Assembly: GCF_029201445.1 (NCBI RefSeq)
Contig: NZ_CP102381.1
Coordinates: forward strand, 1,674,001 to 1,738,000
Direction of reading: 5' to 3'
Length of the DNA: 64,000 bases
DNA from: Thiomicrorhabdus lithotrophica
Lineage (GTDB): Bacteria > Pseudomonadota > Gammaproteobacteria > Thiomicrospirales > Thiomicrospiraceae
In this document: piece after piece, positions 1 through 9,251 of the stretch
Layout: each line of letters opens with the position of its first letter
Position numbering within the stretch: the first letter of the stretch is position 1
Notes under the pieces: model-generated
The model's input: the letters and a program-made list of their open reading frames with translations, nothing else
Databases searched by the model: none
Told to the model about the DNA's origin: nothing
Made by a program: the position numbers and the translations under genes

Positions 1-489
1 TCCAAATTTGCTAGTTAAGCCTTTATAGTTAGCTATAGCATGACCACTAGGTATCATATTAAGCATAATACTTTTACCTAACGTGTTCAGCTGAACTTGC
101 TTAACCCTCTCAACATATGGCAGTTTTTCAGGCTCTTCAGCATCAACACCTACCAAACGTTCTAAGCCTTGCAAAGACTGATCCAAAAAAGCAACTTCCG
201 CACTTTTTTGTTCCAAATCAGCCTCTAAAGCCTGCTTTTCATCTAACAATCTTTCGTAATCAGAACGGGTTTTTTTTAACGTTTTATTAAAAGCAACTAC
301 CGATTGTGCATTTTGAGTTTCTAGCTCTTGAGCTTCAGAAGCTAGCCACCATAAGGAGAACGCTCCAACACCCCAAATAAGAAAAAAAACAGCTAATACC
401 CCCCAAGCAAACTTTCTAAAAAAATGCTTAAAGGAATAGTGACGTGAACCATGCACATCACTAATCGTGACTGTAAAGTAATTTCTCAT
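1..489 (-). CDS. M23 family metallopeptidase, C-terminal part outside window
   Basis: Reading leftwards from an ATG at 489 there is an open frame of 163 codons that runs off the window edge. Residues about 28-52 form one hydrophobic membrane anchor, followed by a coiled-coil stretch (about 55-105) rich in Glu, Gln and Lys. The last visible residues, IPSGHAIANYKGLTSKFG, match the usual entry into an M23 (LytM) endopeptidase domain, so the catalytic zinc site lies beyond base 1. The family cleaves peptidoglycan cross-links or activates amidases at the inner membrane. It starts 19 bases after the leuB stop on the same strand, so it may be read through from the leu operon; no strong Shine-Dalgarno sequence is visible. 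The fold assignment rests on the N-terminal layout only. Confidence 0.75.
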   Translation of the reverse strand, partial: MRNYFTVTISDVHGSRHYSFKHFFRKFAWGVLAVFFLIWGVGAFSLWWLASEAQELETQNAQSVVAFNKTLKKTRSDYERLLDEKQALEADLEQKSAEVAFLDQSLQGLERLVGVDAEEPEKLPYVERVKQVQLNTLGKSIMLNMIPSGHAIANYKGLTSKFG

Positions 490-508
490 TTGAAGTTATC
501 TAAACCGT

Positions 509-1582
509 TTACAACGCTGCAACAACCGCATCACCCATTTCACTACATGAAACACGTGTCATACCGTCAGAGAAGATATCACCAGTACGTAAACCTTGAT
601 CCAACACCTTACCTACAGCTGTTTCAATTTTTACCGCTAGGTCTTCGCGACCTAGAGAATAACGTAACATCATGGCAGCTGACAAAATAGTAGCCAGTGG
701 GTTTGCTAAGTTTTGACCTGCAATATCAGGTGCTGAACCATGACTTGGCTCATACATACCTTTGTTATTTGCATCTAAAGATGCTGAAGCCAGCATACCA
801 ATAGAACCCGTTAACATAGAAGCTTCATCAGATAAAATATCACCGAACATATTGCCCGTTACCATAACGTCAAACTGTTTAGGATTCAGAACCAACTGCA
901 TCGCTGCGTTATCCACATACATGTGATTAACTTCCACTTCTGGATATTCAGGTGCAATTTGATCAACCACTTCTCGCCATAACTCTGTTACCTCAAGAAC
1001 GTTGGCTTTATCTACAGAAGTCAGTTTTTTATTACGCTTCATTGCCGCTTGGAAAGCTACATGCGCAATACGCTTGATTTCAGATTCTGAGTAGACATAA
1101 GTGTTATAACCTTGACGTTCACCATTTTCTAAAGTACGCACGCCACGAGGCTGACCGAAGTAGATACCACCTGTTAATTCACGAACAATAAGAATATCTA
1201 AACCTGCAACCACTTCTGGCTTAAGTGTAGATGCATCTGCAAGCTGAGGGTATAAAAATGCAGGACGTAAGTTAGCAAATAATTGCATTTCAGAACGTAG
1301 ACGTAATAGACCTTTTTCGGGACGAACTGAGATATCCAAAGACTCCCACTTGTATCCACCTACCGCGCCAAGAAGTACCGCATCTGCTGCGTGTGCTTTA
1401 GCCATAGTTTCATCCGCTAAAGGAACACCGTGTACGTCATAAGCCGCACCACCAACAAGATCTTCTGTTGTGTTAATGTCTAAATTATCAGACGCTTTTA
1501 AGGCTACTAATACTTTTACCGCTTCTGCAGTAATCTCAGGACCAATACCATCACCAGGTAAAATCAATACTTCTTGTGTCAT
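509..1582 (-). CDS. leuB: 3-isopropylmalate dehydrogenase
   Basis: The 357-residue product oxidatively decarboxylates 3-isopropylmalate to 2-oxoisocaproate with NAD+, the third committed step of leucine synthesis in the cytosol. It begins with the typical [13 protein letters not shown] segment. It carries ELTGGIYFG in the substrate region, the catalytic Lys/Tyr area ([17 protein letters not shown]), the metal-binding Asp cluster in [18 protein letters not shown], and the NAD-binding [18 protein letters not shown] near the C-terminus. Length is normal for bacterial LeuB. It is the third gene of leuC-leuD-leuB on the minus strand and is separated from leuD by an 85-base gap that holds an exact copy of the iterated palindrome. 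Confidence 0.97.
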   Translation of the reverse strand: MTQEVLILPGDGIGPEITAEAVKVLVALKASDNLDINTTEDLVGGAAYDVHGVPLADETMAKAHAADAVLLGAVGGYKWESLDISVRPEKGLLRLRSEMQLFANLRPAFLYPQLADASTLKPEVVAGLDILIVRELTGGIYFGQPRGVRTLENGERQGYNTYVYSESEIKRIAHVAFQAAMKRNKKLTSVDKANVLEVTELWREVVDQIAPEYPEVEVNHMYVDNAAMQLVLNPKQFDVMVTGNMFGDILSDEASMLTGSIGMLASASLDANNKGMYEPSHGSAPDIAGQNLANPLATILSAAMMLRYSLGREDLAVKIETAVGKVLDQGLRTGDIFSDGMTRVSCSEMGDAVVAAL

Positions 1583-1638
1583 TTTTAAATACTCTTAAAT
1601 TTTAAAATTTTAATCTTTGAATTCTGTTTTTTAAACCT

Positions 1639-1650
1639 ACCAGGCCTGGT
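1639..1650. repeat. Iterated palindrome ACCAGGCCTGGT, exact copy
   Basis: Exact 12-bp palindrome (14 bp if the flanking T and A are counted) in the leuD-leuB gap. It lies inside the leu operon and has no T-run next to it, so it does not look like a terminator here. Confidence 0.9.
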
Positions 1651-1667
1651 AGATTTATTCTCTGAAC

Positions 1668-2309
1668 TTAACCAGCAAACAGCCAAGGTGCAGTTTTTTT
1701 GGTTTTTTCTTCGTAAGCTTTAATATCATCTTGGTATTGCAAAGTAAGACCAATATCATCTAAACCGTTAATTAAACAGTGACGTCGGAAACTATCTACT
1801 TCAAAATCAATCGTTTCACCGCTTGGCTTAATAATCTGCTGATTTTCTAAATCAACGGTTAACTCATAACCCTCAGTTGCAAAGACTTCCTGAAATAAAC
1901 CATCGACAATCGCTTCGTCTAAAACTATTGGCAATAGGCCATTTTTAAAACTGTTGTTAAAAAAGATATCGGCATAACTTGGGGCAATAATCACATCAAA
2001 ACCGTAATCTTTTAATGCCCAAGGAGCGTGTTCACGACTTGAACCGCAACCAAAGTTTTCACGCGCCAGAAGGACTTTTGCACCTTGATAACGAGGCTGA
2101 TTTAATACAAAATCTTTACGTAATGGACGTTTTGAGTTATCAGCATCTGGCTCACCTACATCTTCGTAACGCCACTCATCAAATAAGTTAGGCCCAAAAC
2201 CAGTGCGTTTGATTGATTTTAAAAACTGCTTTGGAATAATGGCATCGGTGTCTACATTAGCACGATCCATAGGTGCCACAATGGCGGTCTTTTTTACAAA
2301 CTTTTCCAT
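1668..2309 (-). CDS. leuD: 3-isopropylmalate dehydratase small subunit
   Basis: This 213-residue protein is the swivel-domain subunit of isopropylmalate isomerase, which pairs with LeuC to convert 2- to 3-isopropylmalate. The N-terminal [20 protein letters not shown] segment and the [17 protein letters not shown] motif are diagnostic of LeuD; the latter helps form the active site around the LeuC iron-sulfur cluster. Length is usual for the proteobacterial form. It lies 22 bases downstream of leuC on the same strand with a purine-rich ribosome site (GGAGAG), so the two subunits are almost certainly co-translated from one transcript. Confidence 0.97.
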   Translation of the reverse strand: MEKFVKKTAIVAPMDRANVDTDAIIPKQFLKSIKRTGFGPNLFDEWRYEDVGEPDADNSKRPLRKDFVLNQPRYQGAKVLLARENFGCGSSREHAPWALKDYGFDVIIAPSYADIFFNNSFKNGLLPIVLDEAIVDGLFQEVFATEGYELTVDLENQQIIKPSGETIDFEVDSFRRHCLINGLDDIGLTLQYQDDIKAYEEKTKKTAPWLFAG

Positions 2310-2331
2310 TTTATCTCTCCGCTATTGTCTA

Positions 2332-3747
2332 TTAAAGGTAGTCACGAACATCAACAAAGTGACCTGCAACCGCAGCTGCTGCTGCCATCTCTGGACTAAC
2401 TAAGTGAGTTCGCCCACCCGCACCTTGACGACCTTCAAAGTTACGGTTTGAAGTAGATGCACAATGTTTACCCGTTGGTAACTTATCCGCATTCATTGCT
2501 AAACACATAGAACAACCTGGGTTACGCCATTCAAAACCAGCCTCAATAAAGATTTTATCTAATCCCTCTTGTTCAGCCTGCTGTTTAACCAATCCTGAAC
2601 CTGGAACAACCAAAGCCTGTTCAACTTTATCTGAAATTTTTCGGCCTTTCAAAACGGCGGCTGCAGCACGAAAATCTTCAATACGTGAGTTTGTACAAGA
2701 GCCAATAAACACATAATCTACCGGAATATCTTTAATTGGCATATCGGCTTCTAAGCCCATGTACTTTAAAGCCCTTTCAATACCACCAGCCTTAACGGGA
2801 TCAGCTTCATTGGATGGATTTGGCACTTTACCATTAACATCTAACACCATTTCTGGTGAGGTTCCCCACGAAACCTGTGGTTCAATTTTTGAACCATCTA
2901 TTTCAACAACCTTATCAAATACAGCGTCTTCGTCAGACTTTAAGTCCATCCAAGCGATTACCGCCGCGTCCCAATCATCACCTTTCGGTGCGTATGGTCG
3001 ACCCTGAACATATTCAACTGTTTTTTCATCTACGCCAACAAGGCCTACACGAGCACCGGCTTCAATCGCCATATTACACACCGTCATACGCCCTTCAACA
3101 GACATATCACGGAATACTTGGCCACCAAATTCCATTGCATGACCATTACCACCAGCAGTACCAATTTTACCTATAATCGCTAAAACCACGTCTTTTGGGG
3201 TAACACCAGGCTGAAGCTTGCCATCAACCTTGATTAACATGTTTTTCATTTTCTTCTGAATCAAACACTGAGTAGCGAGTACGTGCTCTACTTCAGAAGT
3301 ACCAATACCGTGAGCCAAAGCTCCTAAAGCGCCATGTGTTGCAGTATGTGAATCACCACATACCACCGTCATACCAGGTAAAGTCGCCCCCTCTTCAGGA
3401 CCAACAACATGCACAATTCCTTGACGAATATCGCCCATACCAAATTCAGTAATCCCAAATTCACGAGCATTCATACCTAAAGTGACTACTTGAATACGTG
3501 AAACAGGGTCAACAATTGATTCAGCACCACCAGTCAACTCTGTAGTAGGAACATTGTGATCACACGTTGCCAAGTTAGTATCTATTCGCCATGGCTTACG
3601 GCCAGCCAAGCGCAGACCCTCAAACGCTTGCGGTGAAGTTACTTCGTGCAGTAATTGACGATCTATATAAATTAACGCCGTACCATCATCTTCTTGACGC
3701 ACAATGTGTGCATCCCACAATTTGTCGTATAAAGTCTTTGCTGACAT
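2332..3747 (-). CDS. leuC: 3-isopropylmalate dehydratase large subunit
   Basis: The 471-residue aconitase-family subunit carries the [4Fe-4S] cluster of isopropylmalate isomerase. The three cluster cysteines are visible: one in [14 protein letters not shown] and two in [13 protein letters not shown], about 60 residues later. The N-terminal [11 protein letters not shown] and CDHNVPT segments and the [16 protein letters not shown] motif are typical. Length matches family members. It is the first gene of the leu operon. The upstream gap shared with queE holds a candidate -10 box and a hairpin just ahead of the start, but no leucine-rich leader peptide was found. Confidence 0.97.
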   Translation of the reverse strand: MSAKTLYDKLWDAHIVRQEDDGTALIYIDRQLLHEVTSPQAFEGLRLAGRKPWRIDTNLATCDHNVPTTELTGGAESIVDPVSRIQVVTLGMNAREFGITEFGMGDIRQGIVHVVGPEEGATLPGMTVVCGDSHTATHGALGALAHGIGTSEVEHVLATQCLIQKKMKNMLIKVDGKLQPGVTPKDVVLAIIGKIGTAGGNGHAMEFGGQVFRDMSVEGRMTVCNMAIEAGARVGLVGVDEKTVEYVQGRPYAPKGDDWDAAVIAWMDLKSDEDAVFDKVVEIDGSKIEPQVSWGTSPEMVLDVNGKVPNPSNEADPVKAGGIERALKYMGLEADMPIKDIPVDYVFIGSCTNSRIEDFRAAAAVLKGRKISDKVEQALVVPGSGLVKQQAEQEGLDKIFIEAGFEWRNPGCSMCLAMNADKLPTGKHCASTSNRNFEGRQGAGGRTHLVSPEMAAAAAVAGHFVDVRDYL

Positions 3748-3771
3748 CGATCTAAACCCAACCTACGTAAA

Positions 3772-3798
3772 GAGACCTACAATTAATACAGAGGTCTC
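3772..3798 (-). promoter_or_regulatory. Inverted repeat in the leuC leader
   Basis: GAGACCT and AGGTCTC form a perfect 7-bp stem with a 13-base loop, 25 bases upstream of leuC and inside the predicted leader. A short T-run follows on the minus strand. It could be a weak attenuator or an operator; no leader peptide with leucine codons was recognised. Confidence 0.35.
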
Positions 3799-3820
3799 GT
3801 AAAATAAAAAATAGTGGCAA

Positions 3821-3826
3821 ATTATA
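3821..3826 (-). promoter_or_regulatory. Candidate -10 box of the leuCDB operon
   Basis: Read on the minus strand these bases are TATAAT, a perfect -10 hexamer 74 bases ahead of the leuC start. No good -35 is seen at 16-18 bases, so this is a candidate only. Confidence 0.4.
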
Positions 3827-3898
3827 TCACTTCATCTTTTATTCGACATAGTAAAATAGGCTCACAAAGTCTTAAATCAATCGAAAAGGAAGTAAAAA

Positions 3899-4543
3899 AT
3901 GAGTTATTCGGTCAAAGAAGTATTCTACTCCCTGCAAGGAGAAGGATTTCATAGTGGACGACCTGCTATTTTTTGCCGAATGAGCAAATGCAACCTTTGG
4001 ACCGGAAGAGAGGCTGATCGCGCTGAAGCCGTTTGCCAATTTTGTGATACCGACTTTATTGGTACCGATGGTCAAAATGGCGGCAAGTTCGTGGATGCAG
4101 AAACACTCTGCCAACACTTATTGCAGTTCTGGCCTCAAGACACTTTAGCAAAGCCTTTTGTTGTTCTAACTGGTGGTGAGCCACTGCTTCAAGTAGATAA
4201 TACACTCATTCAAGCCTTGCACTCCCACCAGTTTGAAATAGCTGTGGAAACGAACGGCACGAAAAGCGCACCGGCCGATATTGACTGGATTTGTATGAGT
4301 CCAAAAGCCAATGCCCCAATTATTTTAGACTGCGGCCATGAATTAAAACTGGTTTACCCACAACCAGATTTGATGCCAGAAAAAGTGGCCAACCTAGATT
4401 TTGAATACTTCTATCTCCAACCTATGGACGATAAAGATCCAGAGGTAAGTCAAAACAATATTAAACAGGCGGTAGATTATTGCTTAAAGAATCCACAATG
4501 GCACTTAAGTTTACAAACTCATAAGTTACTAGGGATTGATTAG
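3899..4543 (+). CDS. queE: 7-carboxy-7-deazaguanine synthase
   Basis: This 214-residue radical-SAM enzyme converts 6-carboxytetrahydropterin to 7-carboxy-7-deazaguanine, a step towards queuosine in tRNA. The N-terminus (VKEVFYSLQGEGFHSGRPA) is typical. The cluster motif is the divergent C31-x14-C46-x2-C49 form of many proteobacterial QueE proteins, not the standard CxxxCxxC, because the segment WTGREADRAEAVCQFCD is inserted. TGGEPLLQ matches the SAM-binding GGEP motif. It is divergent from leuC and no other queuosine gene is in the window. An AAGGAAG ribosome site lies just ahead of the chosen ATG. Confidence 0.95.
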   Translation: MSYSVKEVFYSLQGEGFHSGRPAIFCRMSKCNLWTGREADRAEAVCQFCDTDFIGTDGQNGGKFVDAETLCQHLLQFWPQDTLAKPFVVLTGGEPLLQVDNTLIQALHSHQFEIAVETNGTKSAPADIDWICMSPKANAPIILDCGHELKLVYPQPDLMPEKVANLDFEYFYLQPMDDKDPEVSQNNIKQAVDYCLKNPQWHLSLQTHKLLGID

Positions 4544-4608
4544 CTTACTCACTGCTTATGAGTAGCTGACCTAAATTTAGAGTGAATATCGATAAAACAG
4601 CACAATAC

Positions 4609-4620
4609 ACCAGGCCTGGT
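4609..4620. repeat. Iterated palindrome ACCAGGCCTGGT, exact copy
   Basis: Exact copy in the gap between queE and rlmD, 40 bases ahead of the rlmD start. Confidence 0.9.
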
Positions 4621-4659
4621 AACTTACAATAGCGCTTAAAAAATCCTCAAAGGCATAAA

Positions 4660-5901
4660 ATGCAAACAAATAACGACATACAAGAAGCAATTACAATCGA
4701 AAACCTCTCGCATGATGGCCGAGGTATCGCTCGTATTGAAGGTAAGACTGTATTTATTGCCAACACCGTTCCAGGCGACATCATCAGTTTGCGCATTACA
4801 AAACAACAAGACAAATATGACGAAGCTGAGTTAATTAACATTGAAACGCCATCTGCCGACAGAGTTGAACCTTTTTGTGCTTTATACAATCAATGCGGCG
4901 GTTGCCAACTGCAGCACGTTAGCATTGATGCTCAACGTCATTTCAAAGCAGAAAACTTCATTACCCGTTTAACCCAAGCAGTGAACTCTAAAAACTGCAA
5001 AATTAGTCCACCGCTAATTGGAAATGATAAAAACTACCGCAGACGTGCTCGCTTTGGCTTATCTATCAGCAAAAAAGACAAAATTGCTCGTTTAGGTTTT
5101 CGTGAAAAGGCCTCTAATGAGCTAATTGATATTGAACAATGTCCAATATTAACGCCTGGCCTAAATCAAGCCTTAGCAGAACAACGCCCCCTGCTATTAG
5201 AGCAAGCCAGCCGAGCCTATAAAGAGATTACCTTTGTTGAAGCCGATAATGGCGTGTTTGTTACCAATAGCACCAGTGATGAACCTAGCAGCCTAGAACC
5301 TTGCTATAAAACTGAAGGCCTGAATATCCACTTTCCAGCAGATGGATTTATTCAGGTAAACAGCCTTCAAAATGAACAGATGATTAATCAAGCGATGAAT
5401 TGGCTAGAACTAGAATCAAAACACAAAGTATTAGACTTGTTTTGTGGTGTAGGAAACTTTACTTTACCGATTGCGAAAAAGGTTAAAAGCGTTACAGGTA
5501 TTGAAGGTTTAGCTGACTTAGTGGCAACCGCCTCAAGTAACGCAAGAACTAACGAAATAGACAATGCCGACTTTTTTAAAGCTGATTTGTTTGACGAATG
5601 TCACAAACTACCTTGGTTTAGAACCCAAAAGTACCACCGAGTATTGTTAGATCCAGGCAGACAAGGCGCATTTGAAATCAGTAAAGTTTTACACTTACTG
5701 AAAGCCGAAATTATCGTGTATGTCTCATGTAATGCTGCAACCTTAATTAGAGATATTCAAGAACTGGAAAAACAAGGTTATCAGCTTTACAAAGCAGGCC
5801 TGGTAGATATGTTTCCACATACAACTCATACAGAAGTCATGGTGCAACTTAAAAAAGCCAAACCACCTAAAAAGAAGAAATCAAATATCTTTCGCTTTTA
5901 G
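4660..5901 (+). CDS. rlmD: 23S rRNA (uracil-1939-C5)-methyltransferase RlmD
   Basis: The 413-residue product methylates U1939 of 23S rRNA using SAM. An N-terminal TRAM domain (about residues 5-65) is followed by the [4Fe-4S] cysteines of FCALYNQCGGCQLQH and a later IEQCP. The Rossmann SAM motif is LDLFCGVGNFTLPIA, the nucleophilic Cys lies in VYVSCNAATLIRD, and the final Glu is in TTHTEVMVQL. The order and spacing fit RlmD (RumA), which is about 430 residues long. A near copy of the palindrome lies inside the gene at 5793-5804, encoding Ala-Gly-Leu-Val. A strong intrinsic terminator follows. Confidence 0.95.
   Translation: MQTNNDIQEAITIENLSHDGRGIARIEGKTVFIANTVPGDIISLRITKQQDKYDEAELINIETPSADRVEPFCALYNQCGGCQLQHVSIDAQRHFKAENFITRLTQAVNSKNCKISPPLIGNDKNYRRRARFGLSISKKDKIARLGFREKASNELIDIEQCPILTPGLNQALAEQRPLLLEQASRAYKEITFVEADNGVFVTNSTSDEPSSLEPCYKTEGLNIHFPADGFIQVNSLQNEQMINQAMNWLELESKHKVLDLFCGVGNFTLPIAKKVKSVTGIEGLADLVATASSNARTNEIDNADFFKADLFDECHKLPWFRTQKYHRVLLDPGRQGAFEISKVLHLLKAEIIVYVSCNAATLIRDIQELEKQGYQLYKAGLVDMFPHTTHTEVMVQLKKAKPPKKKKSNIFRF
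5793..5804. repeat. Iterated palindrome, near copy inside rlmD
   Basis: AGCAGGCCTGGT, one base off the consensus, read in frame as Ala-Gly-Leu-Val in RlmD. Confidence 0.7.
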
Positions 5902-5936
5902 TAATAAAAACGTCAAAAGCGCACAATATTTAAATC

Positions 5937-5960
5937 GAGAGGCTCAAACGCCTCTTTTTT
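5937..5960 (+). terminator. Intrinsic terminator after rlmD
   Basis: AGAGGC and GCCTCT form a 6-bp stem with a six-base loop, followed by a run of six T. It lies 36 bases past the rlmD stop. Confidence 0.8.
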
Positions 5961-6125
5961 GTAGCTTTAATAAACAAACTCCATTTAATCAACGAGCTAT
6001 AACCTATTAAATAGAATGTAGAACATTTCATGACTTAATGATATAGTTCAACTTAACAATTAAATTAGCCAAGACTAACTTTTTATTTAGCCAGTGATAA
6101 TCTTAGCCAAAAGAACAATAAAAAC

Positions 6126-7037
6126 ATGAAGATAAATAACAAACCAACTTTAATTAACACCTTTATTTTAGGCTTAACCCTTTTTACGGCAAGCTTTACG
6201 AGTCAAGCACAACTTAATATCATTACCACCACAGGCATGATTGCTGACCTAGCCCAAAATATTGGCGGCAAACACGTTAAAGCAACCTCTCTTATGGGAA
6301 CGGGCGTCGATCCGCACTTATATAAAGCCACACAAGGTGATTTAAGACGTCTGACCCGTGCAGACATTATTTTCTATAACGGCCTCCATTTAGAAGGCAA
6401 GATGCAAGAAATCTTCGAAAAGCTGGCTCGTAAGAAAACTGTCGTTGCCGTTGGTGCAAACATAGACCAAAACAAATTAATGCACCACGGCAGTTATCCT
6501 GACCCACATATTTGGTTTGACTTGAGCTTATGGCAACAAGCAGGGCAACGCGTATTAGAAACACTTCAAGAACAAGACCCAAAACATAAAGCAGATTATC
6601 AAAATCAAGCAGATGAATATCTAAAGCAAATGGCAGAACTAGACTCTTGGATCAAACAACAGATATTAGAAGTACCAGAAAACCAGCGAATTCTCATTAC
6701 TGCGCATGATGCCTTCGGTTATTTTGGTAAAGCTTACGACATTAAAGTAATGGGACTGCAAGGCATTAGTACCGCAGCTGAATTTGGTCTTCAAGATATC
6801 AAAAAGCTAAAAAATGTCATCGTAAAAAACAATGTTAAAGCGGTCTTTGTAGAATCGAGTGTATCACCGCGTTTTATTGAATCTTTAGTCGCTGGTGTAA
6901 CGGCCGAAGGTCATAAGGTTGTCATTGGTGGCGAGCTCTACTCTGATGCAATGGGACCTCAAGGCACACCAACCGATAACTACTTTGGCATGGTAAAACA
7001 CAACGTGCAAACCATTGTTAATGCGTTAAGACAGTAA
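6126..7037 (+). CDS. Metal ABC transporter substrate-binding protein (TroA/ZnuA family)
   Basis: This 303-residue periplasmic protein has a signal peptide (residues 1-29, cleavage near SQA-QLN) and is a cluster A-I metal-binding protein of the ZnuA/TroA/PsaA class. Metal ligands are expected at His in MGTGVDPHLYKATQGD, His in SYPDPHIWFDL, Glu in VFVESSVSPR and Asp in ELYSDAMG. There is no long His/Asp-rich loop of the ZnuA type, which suggests manganese or iron rather than zinc; this is inference. It is the first gene of a four-gene uptake operon and is preceded by a 224-base gap that may hold its promoter. Confidence 0.92.
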   Translation: MKINNKPTLINTFILGLTLFTASFTSQAQLNIITTTGMIADLAQNIGGKHVKATSLMGTGVDPHLYKATQGDLRRLTRADIIFYNGLHLEGKMQEIFEKLARKKTVVAVGANIDQNKLMHHGSYPDPHIWFDLSLWQQAGQRVLETLQEQDPKHKADYQNQADEYLKQMAELDSWIKQQILEVPENQRILITAHDAFGYFGKAYDIKVMGLQGISTAAEFGLQDIKKLKNVIVKNNVKAVFVESSVSPRFIESLVAGVTAEGHKVVIGGELYSDAMGPQGTPTDNYFGMVKHNVQTIVNALRQ

Positions 7038-7100
7038 GTAGACTGTAAAAACCAAAAGCGATACTGAATAGCGCTATACATAAAGAAAAGAATTACTATT

Positions 7101-7898
7101 ATGGCAAACAACTCAAACAGAACATCTCCTTTATCCGTTGAACATCTAAGTATGCGTTATCACCATAAACCAGTGTTAACGGATGTGAGCTTCAATATTC
7201 CAGAGGGAAAAAGTATCGCTATTGTAGGCCCGAATGGGGCTGGGAAATCGACATTACTTAAAGGCATTATGGGTTTAGAGCCAATGATTGAAGGCCAAGT
7301 GAACTTCTTTGGTCAATCATTAGACAAAAAGCGTCTATCTACCGCTTATGTACCGCAACGTGAAGAGATTGACTGGGATTTTCCCATAAACGTTATGGAT
7401 GTGGTTTTAATGGGGCGTCATGGGCATTTAAAACTTTGGCAGCGTCCGTCTAACATTGACCGTCAAATTGCTGAAAAGGCCTTAAAAGACCTACAAATGT
7501 GGGACTTTAAAGACCGTCAAATCAGCCAGCTTTCAGGCGGACAGCAACAACGTGTATTTTTAGCGCGCGCGCTTGCACAACAAGCTAACCTTTACTTAAT
7601 GGATGAACCTTTTGCTGGAGTGGATGTGGCAACTGAAAAAGCCATTATTGAACTGTTTAAAAACCTCAAGCAACAAGGCAAAACCATTATTTGTGTTCAC
7701 CATGATTTAAATACAGTGGGCGAATATTTTGATTGGATTATCTTTATTAATGCTCGTTTGGTTGCCGCTGGGCCAGCAGAAGAAGTATTGACTAAAGAAA
7801 ACCTAAATAAAACCTACGGTGGCCGTCTCTCGTTACTAAACGACTTAACCGAAGAGATGTATCGTACCCAACTTAACAAAGCGCATGATACGGACTAA
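7101..7898 (+). CDS. Metal ABC transporter ATP-binding protein
   Basis: The 265-residue cytosolic ATPase energises the metal importer. Walker A is GPNGAGKST, the Q-loop is in YVPQREEIDWDFP, the signature is LSGGQQQRVFLARAL, Walker B is LYLMDEPFAGVD, and the switch His is in CVHHDLNTV. The sequence around YVPQREEIDWDFPI is characteristic of the manganese/zinc/iron (MZT/TroB) subfamily. It lies between the binding protein and two permeases and is followed four bases later by the first permease, so the subunits are translated together. Confidence 0.94.
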   Translation: MANNSNRTSPLSVEHLSMRYHHKPVLTDVSFNIPEGKSIAIVGPNGAGKSTLLKGIMGLEPMIEGQVNFFGQSLDKKRLSTAYVPQREEIDWDFPINVMDVVLMGRHGHLKLWQRPSNIDRQIAEKALKDLQMWDFKDRQISQLSGGQQQRVFLARALAQQANLYLMDEPFAGVDVATEKAIIELFKNLKQQGKTIICVHHDLNTVGEYFDWIIFINARLVAAGPAEEVLTKENLNKTYGGRLSLLNDLTEEMYRTQLNKAHDTD

Positions 7899-7901
7899 TC
7901 C

Positions 7902-9251
7902 ATGGAAGCTTTTACTCTACTTCAACCGACTTCAATCTGGGACAATCTCTTAGCATTTTGGCGCTTTGAGGATATGAATGTACTTTGGGTTTTAGTTGGC
8001 AGCATTCTTCTTGGAATGAGCGCATCGGTCATTGGCGCTTTTGCATTCCTGCGTAAACGTTCATTAATTGGTGATGCTTTAGCTCACGCGGCCCTGCCGG
8101 GTGTCATGATGGCTTTTTTACTTTTCCAAACACGTGATCCGCTAGTGATGTTTTTGGGTGCGGCGGGAAGCAGCTTTATCGGTTTTTTCTTAATCGACTG
8201 GTTACCTAAAAACACCAAAATCAAACCCGATGCGGCCTTAGCGATAACCCTCTCCTTCTTTTTTGCCTTAGGGTTAATGCTGCTCTCTTACATTCAAGGT
8301 TTAAATGTCGAAAATAAAAGTGGTTTAGATAAAATTCTGTTTGGGCAAGCCGCTGCAATGACTCAAGATGACATTCGCTTACTAGGCTATGTTGCGATTA
8401 CGATATTAATAACGGTTGCACTCTTCTTTCACAAACTACGTTTAATCGCCTTTAATCGTACCTATGCCATCACAATTGGCATGGCGGTTAACCGTTACGA
8501 GCTACTGTTAGCCCTATTAATTGTTATGTCTGTTGTAGTGGGTTTACAACTCGTTGGTGTCGTATTAATGGCCGCCGTTCTATTAACTCCTATTGCCGCA
8601 GCCCGGTTTTGGAGTGGTGAACTCAGTCACATGCTAATACTTTCTGCGATTTTAGGGGCGTTAAGCGCCATTATCAGTACCCAAATATCCTACATGGCCC
8701 CTGCTATGCCCACAGGCCCTTGGATGGTGGTAAGTTTATCAATATTGTTTATCCTATCTCTATTATTCGCACCACAAAAAGGGCTACTCAAACGTTTTTT
8801 GGAACATAAACTTCTACGCCAGAAGGTCGCTGAAGAGAATATTCTTCGTACGCTATACAAGCTGGTAGAACGTAACAAAGTAGATCAGCTTGATTTTAAT
8901 CATTCTGATATTCAAGCTTTACGAAGCGTACCCACAGAAATTTTACAAAAAACCTTAAAAACATTATGTAGAAAACAGCTAATTGAATCCTCTAGCAAAG
9001 GATTTAGATTAACAAAAAGTGGACTAGACCTCGCGACACAATTAACTCGTCGCCACCGTCTATGGGAAAACTACCTTAATGAACATGCCGAGCTGACACC
9101 TGAACAGGTACACAATCAAGCAGAACGTATTGAACATATTTTAACTGACTCTCAAGAAAAACAATTACAGGCTGAACTGGAAAATGCGGATTCTGATCCA
9201 CACGGCAACCCTATTCCTAGTCAAGCAACTCTGACAGGAGGTAAAAGCTAA
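7902..9251 (+). CDS. Metal ABC transporter permease with C-terminal DtxR/MntR-like domain
   Basis: Residues about 20-290 form an ABC-3 family permease with eight or more hydrophobic segments and the conserved RKRSLIGDALAHAALPG loop. The protein is 449 residues, far longer than usual (about 280-300). Residues about 310-430 are soluble and look like a winged-helix plus metal-binding/dimerisation region of the DtxR/MntR family: an initial helix pair, then SSSKGFRLTKSGLDLATQL, then RRHRLWENYLNEH and QAERIEHILTD. In DtxR proteins the corresponding HRLWE..L and AE..EH motifs carry metal ligands. The tail is therefore a plausible metal sensor on the transporter itself. It overlaps the next gene by one base. 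Confidence 0.9.
   Translation: MEAFTLLQPTSIWDNLLAFWRFEDMNVLWVLVGSILLGMSASVIGAFAFLRKRSLIGDALAHAALPGVMMAFLLFQTRDPLVMFLGAAGSSFIGFFLIDWLPKNTKIKPDAALAITLSFFFALGLMLLSYIQGLNVENKSGLDKILFGQAAAMTQDDIRLLGYVAITILITVALFFHKLRLIAFNRTYAITIGMAVNRYELLLALLIVMSVVVGLQLVGVVLMAAVLLTPIAAARFWSGELSHMLILSAILGALSAIISTQISYMAPAMPTGPWMVVSLSILFILSLLFAPQKGLLKRFLEHKLLRQKVAEENILRTLYKLVERNKVDQLDFNHSDIQALRSVPTEILQKTLKTLCRKQLIESSSKGFRLTKSGLDLATQLTRRHRLWENYLNEHAELTPEQVHNQAERIEHILTDSQEKQLQAELENADSDPHGNPIPSQATLTGGKS

Noticed and set aside
3748-3898. leu attenuator with leader peptide
   Set aside because: No short open frame with a run of leucine codons was found; only a single hairpin is visible.
4544-4600. Terminator after queE
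   Set aside because: GCTTACTCA and TGAGTAGC pair only imperfectly and no T-run follows.
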